From NCBI GenBank assembly GCA_015522935.1, contig WALH01000013.1:1-26411 (forward strand): a stretch of 26,411 bases of DNA, in the 5' to 3' direction. The position numbers and the translations under genes are program-made. Positions within the stretch are counted from its first letter, which is position 1. Every line of letters starts with the position of its first letter. The stretch comes from DHVE2 group archaeon (GTDB taxonomy: Archaea; Thermoplasmatota; Thermoplasmata; Thermoplasmatales; Aciduliprofundaceae). Below are positions 1 through 7,903 of the stretch, in pieces. The notes beneath the pieces were generated by a model, which saw only the letters and a list, made by a program, of their open reading frames with translations, ran no database searches and had not been told where the DNA came from.

Positions 1-383
1 AGTTCATCCGCCCCCTGTCCACAGTAAACAATTTTCTCTTTTGAATTTTTCAGAACGAAATACAGAGGAAGTTCAAAACCAATTTCCACAGGGTTCATAT
101 TCTCGTCAATCTTCTTGAGAAATCTTATACCTCTAATGATTTCATCCTCATCGTATTCAATGATTTTCAATTCCAATCCTATAAGATTTGCTATTTCAAT
201 TGAATTCTTCACATCCCTTGCATTCTCACATCCTGTGGTGTAGAGAACGGGATTGTGATTTTTCATAAGAAACGCAATTATTGAACTATCCAACCCACCC
301 GAAAATGCAAGAGCGGCATTGTACTCAAATTGAAGAGATTTTAGCGATTCTCCTAATTTGCGGGCAAAATCTTCGCATTTCAT
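1..383 (-). CDS. Asparagine synthase-like PP-loop ATPase, partial (cut by left edge)
   Basis: About 127 N-terminal residues are present; the rest lies beyond the left edge. The ATP-pyrophosphatase P-loop motif SGGLDSS is at about residues 29-35. The visible part ends in CGQGADEL, the second signature of the asparagine synthase synthetase domain. The protein starts almost directly with the PP-loop fold, so it lacks the N-terminal glutaminase domain of full asparagine synthase. Such stand-alone proteins occur in archaea and presumably adenylate a substrate using ammonia or another donor; the substrate is not known here. Its ATG overlaps the glyS stop codon (ATGA, four shared bases), so it is translated from the CBS-glyS operon. 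A role in tRNA or amino acid metabolism is inference from that linkage. Confidence 0.85.
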   Translation of the reverse strand, partial: MKCEDFARKLGESLKSLQFEYNAALAFSGGLDSSIIAFLMKNHNPVLYTTGCENARDVKNSIEIANLIGLELKIIEYDEDEIIRGIRFLKKIDENMNPVEIGFELPLYFVLKNSKEKIVYCGQGADE

Positions 384-2062
384 GGGACATCCTTGAATCC
401 TCTTTTCTCCTCTATGATGTTTCGGATAAATTCCACAAGGTGAGAAATCTTAACTCTCACCTGTTCGGTGCTGTCCCTTTCTCTAACTGTGACCGTGCTA
501 TCCTCCTTGGTCTGATAATCTACTGTCACGCAGAATGGTGTCCCTATTTCATCTGCTCTTGCATATCTCCTCCCAATAGAACCGGATTCATCGTAGTATG
601 CATTTACCCCTTTTTCTCTCAGAAAAGAAAGCACTTGCTTGGCCAGAACATCCAGTCCATCCTTGCTCATTAGAGGAAAAACACCAGCTTTCACAGGAGC
701 TATGATCGGATTAAAGCGGAGGACTTTGTATTTAGAATCCTCTCTTTCGTAATAGGAATGCTCTAAGATTGCGTAGAAGAGGCGATCTATTCCGAAGGAT
801 GGTTCAACCACATGGGGAATGAATCTCTCTCCACTAACTTTAACTTCCTCCACAACCAAATCATAGGCGTCCGGTGGAATCCTATACTTCTTTCCTTCGA
901 CTTCTATTTCCAGCGGTCTTTTATCCCCCTCCATCTCCATCTCTTCAAGTTTTTTTGCAATCTTTTGAGCGTTGGCTTTGAACTTTGGGCCAAGAATTTC
1001 CATTCGAGGTACTATTCTCTCAATCTTTATCTTCCTCTCATCTTGGTATCTCCTGAATGCACGCGTATCCTGCCCTGAATAATCCATATGATGGCTGAGA
1101 TCATATGCACCCCGGTATGATATGCCTATTACCTCCATCCATCCCTTAGAAAGGAGAACTTCACAGTCCCACGTCTCAGTGGAATAGTGGGCGAGTTCCT
1201 CTGGATGATGCTCTCTAAATCTAACTCTTTCTGTATCTATGCCTAATTTTTGAAGAAAATCGATGATCCTCGCCATGTAGTAAGAAATGTAACAGTTTAT
1301 TACTTCGTTCTTACAGGCTTCCACACTTGAGATTTTTATATCTCTACCATCATTCCTTAAGGCATGTAGCATTCTTTCGGGTATCTCTCGCCATTTATAT
1401 CCAGACTCAGGATCCACAAACAGCTCTATTTCGGCCATATTGAATTCTCGAAGCCTGAGCATCCCCTGCCTTGGACTTATTTCGTTCCTGAATGCTCTCC
1501 CAATTTGAGCAACGCCCATGGGTAATTTTTCACGATTTATCCGGTAAAGATTTGAAAAGTTCACGAAAATCCCCTGCGCGGTTTCAGGCCTTAAAAATCC
1601 CTTTTTGCCCAAGTCAATGTTAGTGGAAAACATCAGATGAAATTCTTCCACGTGACCCAATTCTCCTCCACAGTCCGGGCATTTTATATTATAAGTTTCT
1701 ATAATTCTCTCTATTTCATCGGGGCTCAGAGCATCTGGAGTTTCCACATATTTATCTATTAATTCATCCACTCGGAAAGCGTGACCACAGGATTTGCAAC
1801 GAACCATATAATCTGTGAATTTATCAAGATGCCCGGATGCACGGTAAACAATTTCTGGCCCTATTATTGGTGTGTCTACTAAGATTAAACCATCATGGTA
1901 TACAAATTCCTTCAACCAGAGATCCACTATGTTCTTCTTCATTAGAGATCCCAGAGGACCGTAATCGTAAAACCCACCTAAGCCTCCATATATGTCATAT
2001 GAATTCCAGTAAAAACCCCTTCTTTTCGCCACATCATTTATCTTCGATCTCAAATTTTCCAT
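380..2062 (-). CDS. glyS: Glycyl-tRNA synthetase, archaeal/eukaryotic dimer type
   Basis: 560 residues, normal for the archaeal class II enzyme that charges tRNA-Gly in the cytoplasm. Visible parts: motif 1 region near 25-50 (YGGLGGFYDYGPLG); a zinc-binding insertion with CxxC pairs at 89-92 and 128-131; RPETAQG at 158-164; motif 2 at about 188-207 (GRAFRNEISPRQG); the glycine-recognition segment WMEVIGISYRGAYDL at 308-322; motif 3 at about 417-430 (EPSFGIDRLF); and a C-terminal anticodon-binding domain from about 450. The start codon overlaps the stop of the CBS gene by one base (TGATG), and the stop overlaps the start of the PP-loop gene. The three are therefore almost certainly co-translated. 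No key residue appears to be missing. Confidence 0.97.
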   Translation of the reverse strand: MENLRSKINDVAKRRGFYWNSYDIYGGLGGFYDYGPLGSLMKKNIVDLWLKEFVYHDGLILVDTPIIGPEIVYRASGHLDKFTDYMVRCKSCGHAFRVDELIDKYVETPDALSPDEIERIIETYNIKCPDCGGELGHVEEFHLMFSTNIDLGKKGFLRPETAQGIFVNFSNLYRINREKLPMGVAQIGRAFRNEISPRQGMLRLREFNMAEIELFVDPESGYKWREIPERMLHALRNDGRDIKISSVEACKNEVINCYISYYMARIIDFLQKLGIDTERVRFREHHPEELAHYSTETWDCEVLLSKGWMEVIGISYRGAYDLSHHMDYSGQDTRAFRRYQDERKIKIERIVPRMEILGPKFKANAQKIAKKLEEMEMEGDKRPLEIEVEGKKYRIPPDAYDLVVEEVKVSGERFIPHVVEPSFGIDRLFYAILEHSYYEREDSKYKVLRFNPIIAPVKAGVFPLMSKDGLDVLAKQVLSFLREKGVNAYYDESGSIGRRYARADEIGTPFCVTVDYQTKEDSTVTVRERDSTEQVRVKISHLVEFIRNIIEEKRGFKDVP

Positions 2063-2913
2063 CAGTCCACCCCTAACAGGGATGATACTAAATCACTATC
2101 GAATATCATCGCCTGAAGATCATCATGTGTGTTTCTAACGGGTAACTGAGAGAAGTTGTTCTTCTTCATTATCTTGGCTGCTTCCCATGCTGGTGATTTC
2201 TCGAAAATCGTAATGGGATTTGGAATCATAACCTTCTCCACTGGAACCGGCGGGAGATCCACTTTCTCAACCATGTAGAAGAGTTTCATAACGTTCTTCA
2301 ATCCTTCCCAGTTCCACATATCTTCATCCTCGCCCAAACCCAATTCAGACATTGCCAGATTTTTATCAATCTTTGCCCTCGCAAAAAGATCCCGGTCTGT
2401 AACGATCCCAACTAATTTTGCCTCATCATCCACAACTGGAAATGCGGGGAGAGAGGTAAGGCTCATTGACTTGAAAACGACCGGTAAAGGGGTTTTTACA
2501 TAAATCGGTAAACATGGCTTCGTGACAAGATTCTCCACAGGAGTACCTATTTTTCTCTTTATTATTACCTTTAAAAAATCCTGAGGAGTTATTACTCCAG
2601 TAACCTTTTTGTTTTCATTTACCACAATTATGTGCCTTCTGCCATACCGTATCATAACTTCCGCCGCATACTCAATCGTATCGTTCTCATTTACCACAGG
2701 CACATCCTTACGCATTAAAAGGGCCAATTGCTCCTCGTCAGGATTTTCAAATATGTCTCTTCGTGAGACCATTCCAACCAATTTGTTTTCCCTATCCACC
2801 ACGGGAACTCCCGTGATGTTATACTTTACTAGAGTCCTTAGAACATCCATTCTCGTTCCTGGCACCCTGACAGTTATGGGATTTTTGCTCATTATTTCGC
2901 TTACTTTCTCCAT
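2062..2913 (-). CDS. Protein with four CBS domains
   Basis: 283 residues made of four CBS domains at about 1-57, 66-118, 123-181 and 224-282, with a 40-residue acidic/aromatic linker between the third and fourth. Each repeat shows the usual pattern (hydrophobic strand, GVPVVD or similar, LVGMVSRRD). CBS pairs typically bind AMP, ADP, ATP or S-adenosylmethionine and act as energy sensors. No catalytic domain is attached, so any effect must be on a partner. It is the first gene of the operon and overlaps glyS by one base. A role in adjusting glycyl-tRNA synthetase or the PP-loop enzyme is an inference from linkage only. Confidence 0.9.
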   Translation of the reverse strand: MEKVSEIMSKNPITVRVPGTRMDVLRTLVKYNITGVPVVDRENKLVGMVSRRDIFENPDEEQLALLMRKDVPVVNENDTIEYAAEVMIRYGRRHIIVVNENKKVTGVITPQDFLKVIIKRKIGTPVENLVTKPCLPIYVKTPLPVVFKSMSLTSLPAFPVVDDEAKLVGIVTDRDLFARAKIDKNLAMSELGLGEDEDMWNWEGLKNVMKLFYMVEKVDLPPVPVEKVMIPNPITIFEKSPAWEAAKIMKKNNFSQLPVRNTHDDLQAMIFDSDLVSSLLGVD

Positions 2914-2946
2914 TTCAGAACACCCTTTTGAACGAAAAATGAAAAT

Positions 2947-2958
2947 GGTATATAATCC
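2947..2958 (-). promoter_or_regulatory. TATA box of the CBS-glyS operon
   Basis: The minus strand reads GGATTATATACC, centred about 39 bases before the CBS start codon. This predicts transcription starting near 2926 with a leader of about 13 bases. No strong ribosome binding site is seen; the nearest candidate is AAAAGGGTG at 2922-2930. Confidence 0.5.
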
Positions 2959-3018
2959 TTGTGGATTCTCTGAACAAAAAATTTGACATATTTCCCATAC
3001 ATCTCTTTTGAGCTTTTA

Positions 3019-6000
3019 TTAATTTTCATGTTGGACATGCTTAGAACGATGTTTGTGGGTGAGAAAAAACCACTTTCTCTGTCCAAAGAAAACAAGCAAT
3101 GGAATTGCTATAAGGACAGCTGTAAAAGAATTGAACTCTGGCACCGTAGTTGTATCCTTTGCACTATCTGAGCAAATGTAAATATCATTAATCTGAACTG
3201 TTGTGTTGACCTGAGAATTTGGTGGAAGATTGCTGGCATTTACTCTTACCACTATCTTGAATGATTCTCCCGGGGCAAGCCATCCCGTATCTGGATTTCC
3301 ATCGTTATCGGTATCGAAGGATGTGTTTACCCAGTTCCATCCGTTACCTGAATTATTATATGCCATAAGTTCCAAACCTGATGGGGTTTTATAATACAAT
3401 GAAATGTTATTTACCGTTACATTTGCACTCACATTTATACTTATCAAATCATAGCCGCTTCCATTGTTCCATATTGTGTGATTATACCATATTATTGTCC
3501 CAGTGGATGAATTTGTATAGGGGGATACCGAAATGTTGCATTGAACTTTAAAATAACCAGAAGTATTTGAAGTTTTGTAGTTTTCTTTGCTCCATGCGGT
3601 AATAGTTATATTGTATCTCCCTACAGGAGCATTCGTTGCGAGAGAATAATTGTACTGGAAAATAAGATATGCGTATCCAGAGCGGGAGATATTTACAATC
3701 ATAGAAACATTGTGCAGGAGAGTCTCTACACTGTGAGATGTGGAATTGTAATAATAAATCGATAGAGTGGCATTTTTTATATGATGATAACTGAGCGGAT
3801 CCGTTACATTGCCAAAGATTTTTATGAGTTCTCCATCTTTGAAATATTGTGTTTTTGCTGTGGTATTTTCAGTCCACACATCTGTAATGTTTGTAACTGT
3901 ACTAGGTTTAATTGTGAGATTTGAATCCTGTGGAGATGAGGAGTTATAGTCAATCTGCAGAGAAGATACTGGGGTTCCTATGGTATAGTTCGCATAGAGT
4001 AGCAAGTAGTATCCCTTCAAAACCTTATTGTAGATAACAGATGTAAGAGAGATTGTATTCATAGCCCCCGTACTAATGCTTGAACCTTGCATTGTACCGT
4101 ACATCAGAAGTCTTTGATTTCCATTAGAATCTATCATAACAAGAGACACATTCAGGACATCATTTGTCTTGGGATTGCTTGATGAGTCCACATAGAGATA
4201 TGCTGTTGCAGAGGATATGTAATAATCCTCCGCCAGGGCATTCTCATATACCCAGTGAGAAGAAGTTACCCCTGTTAAATAAGTCACACTCTGCAAATTA
4301 TTCCCCATAGTCCAGTTCATGTTACTGGGGTTGCCGTTGGAATCGGCATGGAGATAAAACACATTCGTCGTGGTAGCGATTGTCCCTGCCCGTCTCACTA
4401 TGGATGGTGAGTCCTGCTGATTGTTCCAGTTGAATATCGTTATCCAGAACCTGCCGTTGCTTAAATTCAATCCCGTTGCAAGTTCGATTCTGTGATACCC
4501 CGAAGCTATATAACCAATCCTTCCTTCGAATATCCATCTTCCCGGAGAGTATCTGTAAAGGTATGCTCTGTAAATCCCGTCCCTGCCAGTGATGGTTATC
4601 TTGTAATCCACAACAAATGGAACCCAGTAAAGATGCGCTCCTTTGGAATCACCATTTCCGAAGTACAATTCAGCGGTGTCGTTTCCATTCTTCGGCTTTT
4701 GCGGTGGTGGAGGACCTATATAAACACTTACCTTTCTACCAGCGTAGGGCTTGGGGAAATTGGAGGGAATCGTGGTATTGAGCCACGTGTCAGGACCGTA
4801 TGGATAATCGGCAACACCATCTCCATCGACATCTGGAAGCTTCTTACCGTTCACAACTACATAACTTTCATTATCTGGGATACCATCGTTGTTGAAATCG
4901 TAGGGATACTTATCGTATTTATCTGGCACTGTGTCCCTATCACTGTCCTTCGGAGCCCAGTGATAAAACAGGGGAATATCTGTGCCGCCCATCATTCTGC
5001 CCCGAACTTCAAAAAATATATCAGATAGGTTATGGGTATATGAATAATTTGTCAGATCTATGTTTGGGTCACTCACATCACCAATTACATCCTCTCTGAT
5101 ATTTTTCCAGTCCCCAAAGGCACCATCAATGGATACATTGCTTGGAGGGGTGAAAAGATAGAAATTGGAGGTTTCATTTATATACGAAAAATGAACATCT
5201 TTTCCTTCAAAATAGGTTTTTATTTTGACCAAACTCCCCGCGCTTCCAGTGAATTTTCCTGAAAAAGATATTTTTGCATTCTCCACATTTTTATTGATAT
5301 TGAATTCCACAGAATTCTGCAATGTACTCCCGAATATTTTTCCACCATTTATCTCTATGATGCCAGACAATATACTTGCGCCTTCAACCATAACCTTCAT
5401 TCGTTCCAGATTAAATTTTTTAGGTGAAGACAAGAAGATAGAATATACACTTCCTCCATTGGTTATTATATTTGTTATGCTTTTCTGAATTACAAAAACA
5501 TCACTATCATCAATTGAAAAAGGAGGGCTTGTGAAATAGCCATTATCTCTTTCATCTACAAAAACTATTTTTGAATCCTCTCTCACATTTTTAATTTCCG
5601 CCTCCAACTGCCCGTCTCCAAAGGCATAATGAATTCCACCGGATCTTGTGAAATTCCAGAGAAGAAGAGATGAGGAATGCCTCCAGACTCCTCCTCCCAC
5701 TGTGTGGCTTTTCCATCCATAAACTCCTGCTATTGTGTTGACATAAATTCCATTAAGAGAATATCCACTTTTTCCACTATCAATTGCAACGTATACGCTC
5801 TCATTCTCTTGAAATAAGTTTGGTCTTTTATAGTAAAAATACAGATTTCCATCTTGATAAGCGAATTTAATCTTCATATTTCCAATGGCGTATCCGCCTA
5901 TGCTTTCCCAGTCTCCAAATTTTCCGTCTATCTGAAGGGAGTTTGAAGGAACCAAAAGAAAATAGGTTGATATAGGAACAGCAATTATCAAAAGTATTAA

Positions 6001-6666
6001 TACCAAAATAGGTAATTTCACTCTTTTTTTCTTCATCTCTCGAAAATATAAGCCATTTACAACACCCTTTACATCCATTAATCCATTCCCATTTACAAGT
6101 CCCTGCCTTATTTTTGGCAATTTTCTTTTAAGGGCTTTTATTTCTACTTCCTTCTCCTCAGTTTTGACTTCAGTTTCTTCTTTAACTTTTTTTGTCTCTT
6201 CTACTTTTTGAGGGGGCGGAACTACCACCTCCTCTCTTTCTCTCTTCACCTCCTCCCCTCCTATTTTCTTACCAGTTTCTATTTTAACGACTATCCTAGC
6301 AGCACTTATAATATCTTCTGCATCGCTTCTTCTTATTCTGGGTAGTATAGAGATGAGAGAGCCTACATCCAAATCTGCTATGTTTTCAATATTTAAATTC
6401 TTTAAACGGAGAATTTCAGCTCTTTTTTCCCCCACATGGGGAAGCATTCTCAGTTCATCCTGATATTTAGCTAGCCTCTTTCTTATGTTCTTTTTTGCTC
6501 TGAGCTCAGCCTCTTTTATTATTTTTTCAGCTATATCATCCTTCACATCTATGTATTTTTTAATCTCACCCAAATTTAGAATTGCCACCTGATATATGCT
6601 CAAACCTTTCTCTTCAAGTTGCTTTATATATCTATCTATGCTCTCGTTATCACCCACAGAATGCAT
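3019..6666 (-). CDS. Large surface protein with cytoplasmic HhH region, DOMON-like modules and PEF-CTERM-like tail
   Basis: 1215 residues; family not recognised. Residues 1-130 are helical, with helix-hairpin-helix-like stretches (LPHVGEKRAEILRLKNLNIE near 74-93) resembling those in RadA or Rad51 N-termini. Residues 135-190 are charged, proline- and lysine/glutamate-rich. One hydrophobic segment at about 217-239 follows a basic KKKRVK, so the N-terminus should stay inside the cell. Outside are two modules opening with an IDGxFGDW motif (about 246-253 and 510-517), as in DOMON or CBM9-like domains. An Asp/Asn-rich stretch at about 570-620 (DSDRDTVPD, NNDGIPD, VDGDGVAD) resembles calcium-binding repeats. 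Asn/Ser/Thr-rich beta-type sequence follows, with many N-glycosylation sequons. The C-terminus has VPEF at 1175-1178, a hydrophobic helix and a basic tail, as in archaeosortase substrates. Transcribed alone. Function unknown; sugar or ligand binding at the cell surface is possible. Confidence 0.85.
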   Translation of the reverse strand: MHSVGDNESIDRYIKQLEEKGLSIYQVAILNLGEIKKYIDVKDDIAEKIIKEAELRAKKNIRKRLAKYQDELRMLPHVGEKRAEILRLKNLNIENIADLDVGSLISILPRIRRSDAEDIISAARIVVKIETGKKIGGEEVKREREEVVVPPPQKVEETKKVKEETEVKTEEKEVEIKALKRKLPKIRQGLVNGNGLMDVKGVVNGLYFREMKKKRVKLPILVLILLIIAVPISTYFLLVPSNSLQIDGKFGDWESIGGYAIGNMKIKFAYQDGNLYFYYKRPNLFQENESVYVAIDSGKSGYSLNGIYVNTIAGVYGWKSHTVGGGVWRHSSSLLLWNFTRSGGIHYAFGDGQLEAEIKNVREDSKIVFVDERDNGYFTSPPFSIDDSDVFVIQKSITNIITNGGSVYSIFLSSPKKFNLERMKVMVEGASILSGIIEINGGKIFGSTLQNSVEFNINKNVENAKISFSGKFTGSAGSLVKIKTYFEGKDVHFSYINETSNFYLFTPPSNVSIDGAFGDWKNIREDVIGDVSDPNIDLTNYSYTHNLSDIFFEVRGRMMGGTDIPLFYHWAPKDSDRDTVPDKYDKYPYDFNNDGIPDNESYVVVNGKKLPDVDGDGVADYPYGPDTWLNTTIPSNFPKPYAGRKVSVYIGPPPPQKPKNGNDTAELYFGNGDSKGAHLYWVPFVVDYKITITGRDGIYRAYLYRYSPGRWIFEGRIGYIASGYHRIELATGLNLSNGRFWITIFNWNNQQDSPSIVRRAGTIATTTNVFYLHADSNGNPSNMNWTMGNNLQSVTYLTGVTSSHWVYENALAEDYYISSATAYLYVDSSSNPKTNDVLNVSLVMIDSNGNQRLLMYGTMQGSSISTGAMNTISLTSVIYNKVLKGYYLLLYANYTIGTPVSSLQIDYNSSSPQDSNLTIKPSTVTNITDVWTENTTAKTQYFKDGELIKIFGNVTDPLSYHHIKNATLSIYYYNSTSHSVETLLHNVSMIVNISRSGYAYLIFQYNYSLATNAPVGRYNITITAWSKENYKTSNTSGYFKVQCNISVSPYTNSSTGTIIWYNHTIWNNGSGYDLISINVSANVTVNNISLYYKTPSGLELMAYNNSGNGWNWVNTSFDTDNDGNPDTGWLAPGESFKIVVRVNASNLPPNSQVNTTVQINDIYICSDSAKDTTTVPEFNSFTAVLIAIPLLVFFGQRKWFFLTHKHRSKHVQHEN

Positions 6667-6751
6667 ACTGTTATTTCAATACTTAAATCTTGCGCAAACT
6701 TATTTTAATAATAAGGGCTCTATCTCAAAAGAAAAAATGTGGAAAAAGTTA

Positions 6752-6762
6752 AATTTTATATC
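6752..6762 (+). promoter_or_regulatory. TATA box of the YjbQ-family gene
   Basis: AAATTTTATAT lies about 53 bases before the start codon, predicting a leader of about 27 bases. That leader contains a ribosome binding site GGGAGGT at 6796-6802, seven bases before the ATG. Confidence 0.5.
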
Positions 6763-6809
6763 TCTCAGCTTGATTCCCTTTATGAGCTATATGAAGGGAG
6801 GTAATTAAA

Positions 6810-7229
6810 ATGAAGGTCCACACAGGAGAAATAAGTTTAAGCACGAAGGGCGAATTGGATATAATAAACATAACCGATAATGTGCAAAAAATTGTTCAGG
6901 AGTCGGGCATAAAGAATGGGTTTGCTTTAGTTTTCTGCACAGGATCAACCTGCGCCATAAGCACAACAGAATACGAACCCGGATTGAGGAAAGATATACC
7001 TGAAGCATTAGAAAGGTTGTTTCCGAAAAATAAATATTATCACCATGAGGAAACATGGCATGATGGTAACGGCCATTCTCATGTTCGTGCAACATTTTTG
7101 AAGCCGGATCTTATGGTTCCTGTGACAAATGGAAACCTTACTCTGGGAACTTGGCAGCAAATTATATTCTTGGAACTGGACATAAGAAGAAGAAATCGGC
7201 GGGTTGTTGTTCAGGTTATGGGTTTATGA
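6810..7229 (+). CDS. YjbQ / UPF0047 family protein
   Basis: 139 residues, full length for the family (COG0432, TIGR00149). The conserved segments are visible: FCTGSTCAISTTEYEPGL at about 38-55, the histidine-rich YHHEETWHDGNGHSHVRA in the middle, and LTLGTWQQIIFLELD near the C-terminus. Members are trimeric, bind a metal through the histidines, and have been linked to a weak thiamine-phosphate synthase activity. The physiological role is unsettled. The start is supported by the ribosome binding site GGGAGGT seven bases upstream. The last 19 bases overlap the end of the convergent regulator gene. Confidence 0.93.
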   Translation: MKVHTGEISLSTKGELDIINITDNVQKIVQESGIKNGFALVFCTGSTCAISTTEYEPGLRKDIPEALERLFPKNKYYHHEETWHDGNGHSHVRATFLKPDLMVPVTNGNLTLGTWQQIIFLELDIRRRNRRVVVQVMGL

Positions 7230-7759
7230 ATCCTCTTTCTTAGCTCTTCCATCTTATTCACATCTATTTTTAAGAGTATCAAAATGTGCTGTAATACTCG
7301 TAAATCATTCCAGTCCATATCCTTGCTTAATTTGTTCAGGTCTTCAATAGGCAGATCTTCAATGTAAATCATGAATTTTTTCAAAAAATTTTCATCCTTT
7401 ACCTCGTATCCCATTTCTTCCAAAGCTTTTTTAACGTTTGTTGTTCTTTTCTCCTCAAATCTCTTTATTACTGAACTTCTCTCAAATGATTCCGGTGCGA
7501 GAATTATGCTCTTTGCCACCCTACCATACAGTTTTTCTGGTACATTGTGAATTTTTCTCTCTCCAGTAATACGAATAAAACCGGCATTCTCCAGTTTCTT
7601 CACATGCCTGAATACGGTAGATACATCTTTATTTAGAATTGAAGCCATCTCGGATATGGTCATATCACGAAACCTCAAAAGCCTCAAAATCTTGGCACGG
7701 GTTTCTTCAATTATTATCTTGATTTTCTCAGGATCATCAACGATTTCAATCTCCTTCAT
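7211..7759 (-). CDS. Winged-helix (ArsR-like) transcriptional regulator
   Basis: 182 residues. A winged helix-turn-helix spans about 18-75: ETRAKILRLLRFRDMTISEM as the first helices, DVSTVFRHVKKLENAGF as the recognition helix, then the wing ITGERKIHNVPEKLYG. The C-terminal 100 residues are helical, end in a leucine-rich segment, and probably serve in dimerisation or sensing; no ligand motif was recognised. The gene is divergent from mcm, with 144 bases between the start codons, so it could act on that shared region, but nothing shows this directly. A TATA box 27 bases before its ATG predicts a leaderless mRNA. Confidence 0.85.
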   Translation of the reverse strand: MKEIEIVDDPEKIKIIIEETRAKILRLLRFRDMTISEMASILNKDVSTVFRHVKKLENAGFIRITGERKIHNVPEKLYGRVAKSIILAPESFERSSVIKRFEEKRTTNVKKALEEMGYEVKDENFLKKFMIYIEDLPIEDLNKLSKDMDWNDLRVLQHILILLKIDVNKMEELRKRIHKPIT

Positions 7760-7781
7760 TATAAAGAGGATAATTTCTTAT

Positions 7782-7790
7782 GATTTATAG
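7782..7790 (-). promoter_or_regulatory. TATA box of the winged-helix regulator gene
   Basis: The minus strand reads CTATAAATC, centred about 27 bases before the ATG at 7759, consistent with leaderless transcription. Confidence 0.5.
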
Positions 7791-7854
7791 TTTTTCCCAA
7801 TTAATCCAAAATAATACTTTGGATGCTGAATGCTTGAAGAAATATCGCACATTT

Positions 7855-7899
7855 TTGGGCGAAGAGAAAAAGGTTTTATACGGTTATTCATTGGGCGAA
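7855..7899 (+). promoter_or_regulatory. mcm promoter: TATA box flanked by two 9-base direct repeats
   Basis: TTTTATA at 7874-7880 is centred about 27 bases before the mcm ATG, so the mRNA is probably leaderless. Identical copies of TTGGGCGAA lie at 7855-7863 and 7891-7899, one before the TATA box and one around the predicted initiation site. They could be operator half-sites. The wider intergenic region also holds the inverted repeat CCAAA...TTTGG at 7806-7822. Confidence 0.45.
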
Positions 7900-7903
7900 T
7901 TAC

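Noticed and set aside
4492..5028. Plus-strand open frame of 178 codons
   Set aside because: It is antisense to the large surface protein gene, with no ribosome binding site or recognisable domain.
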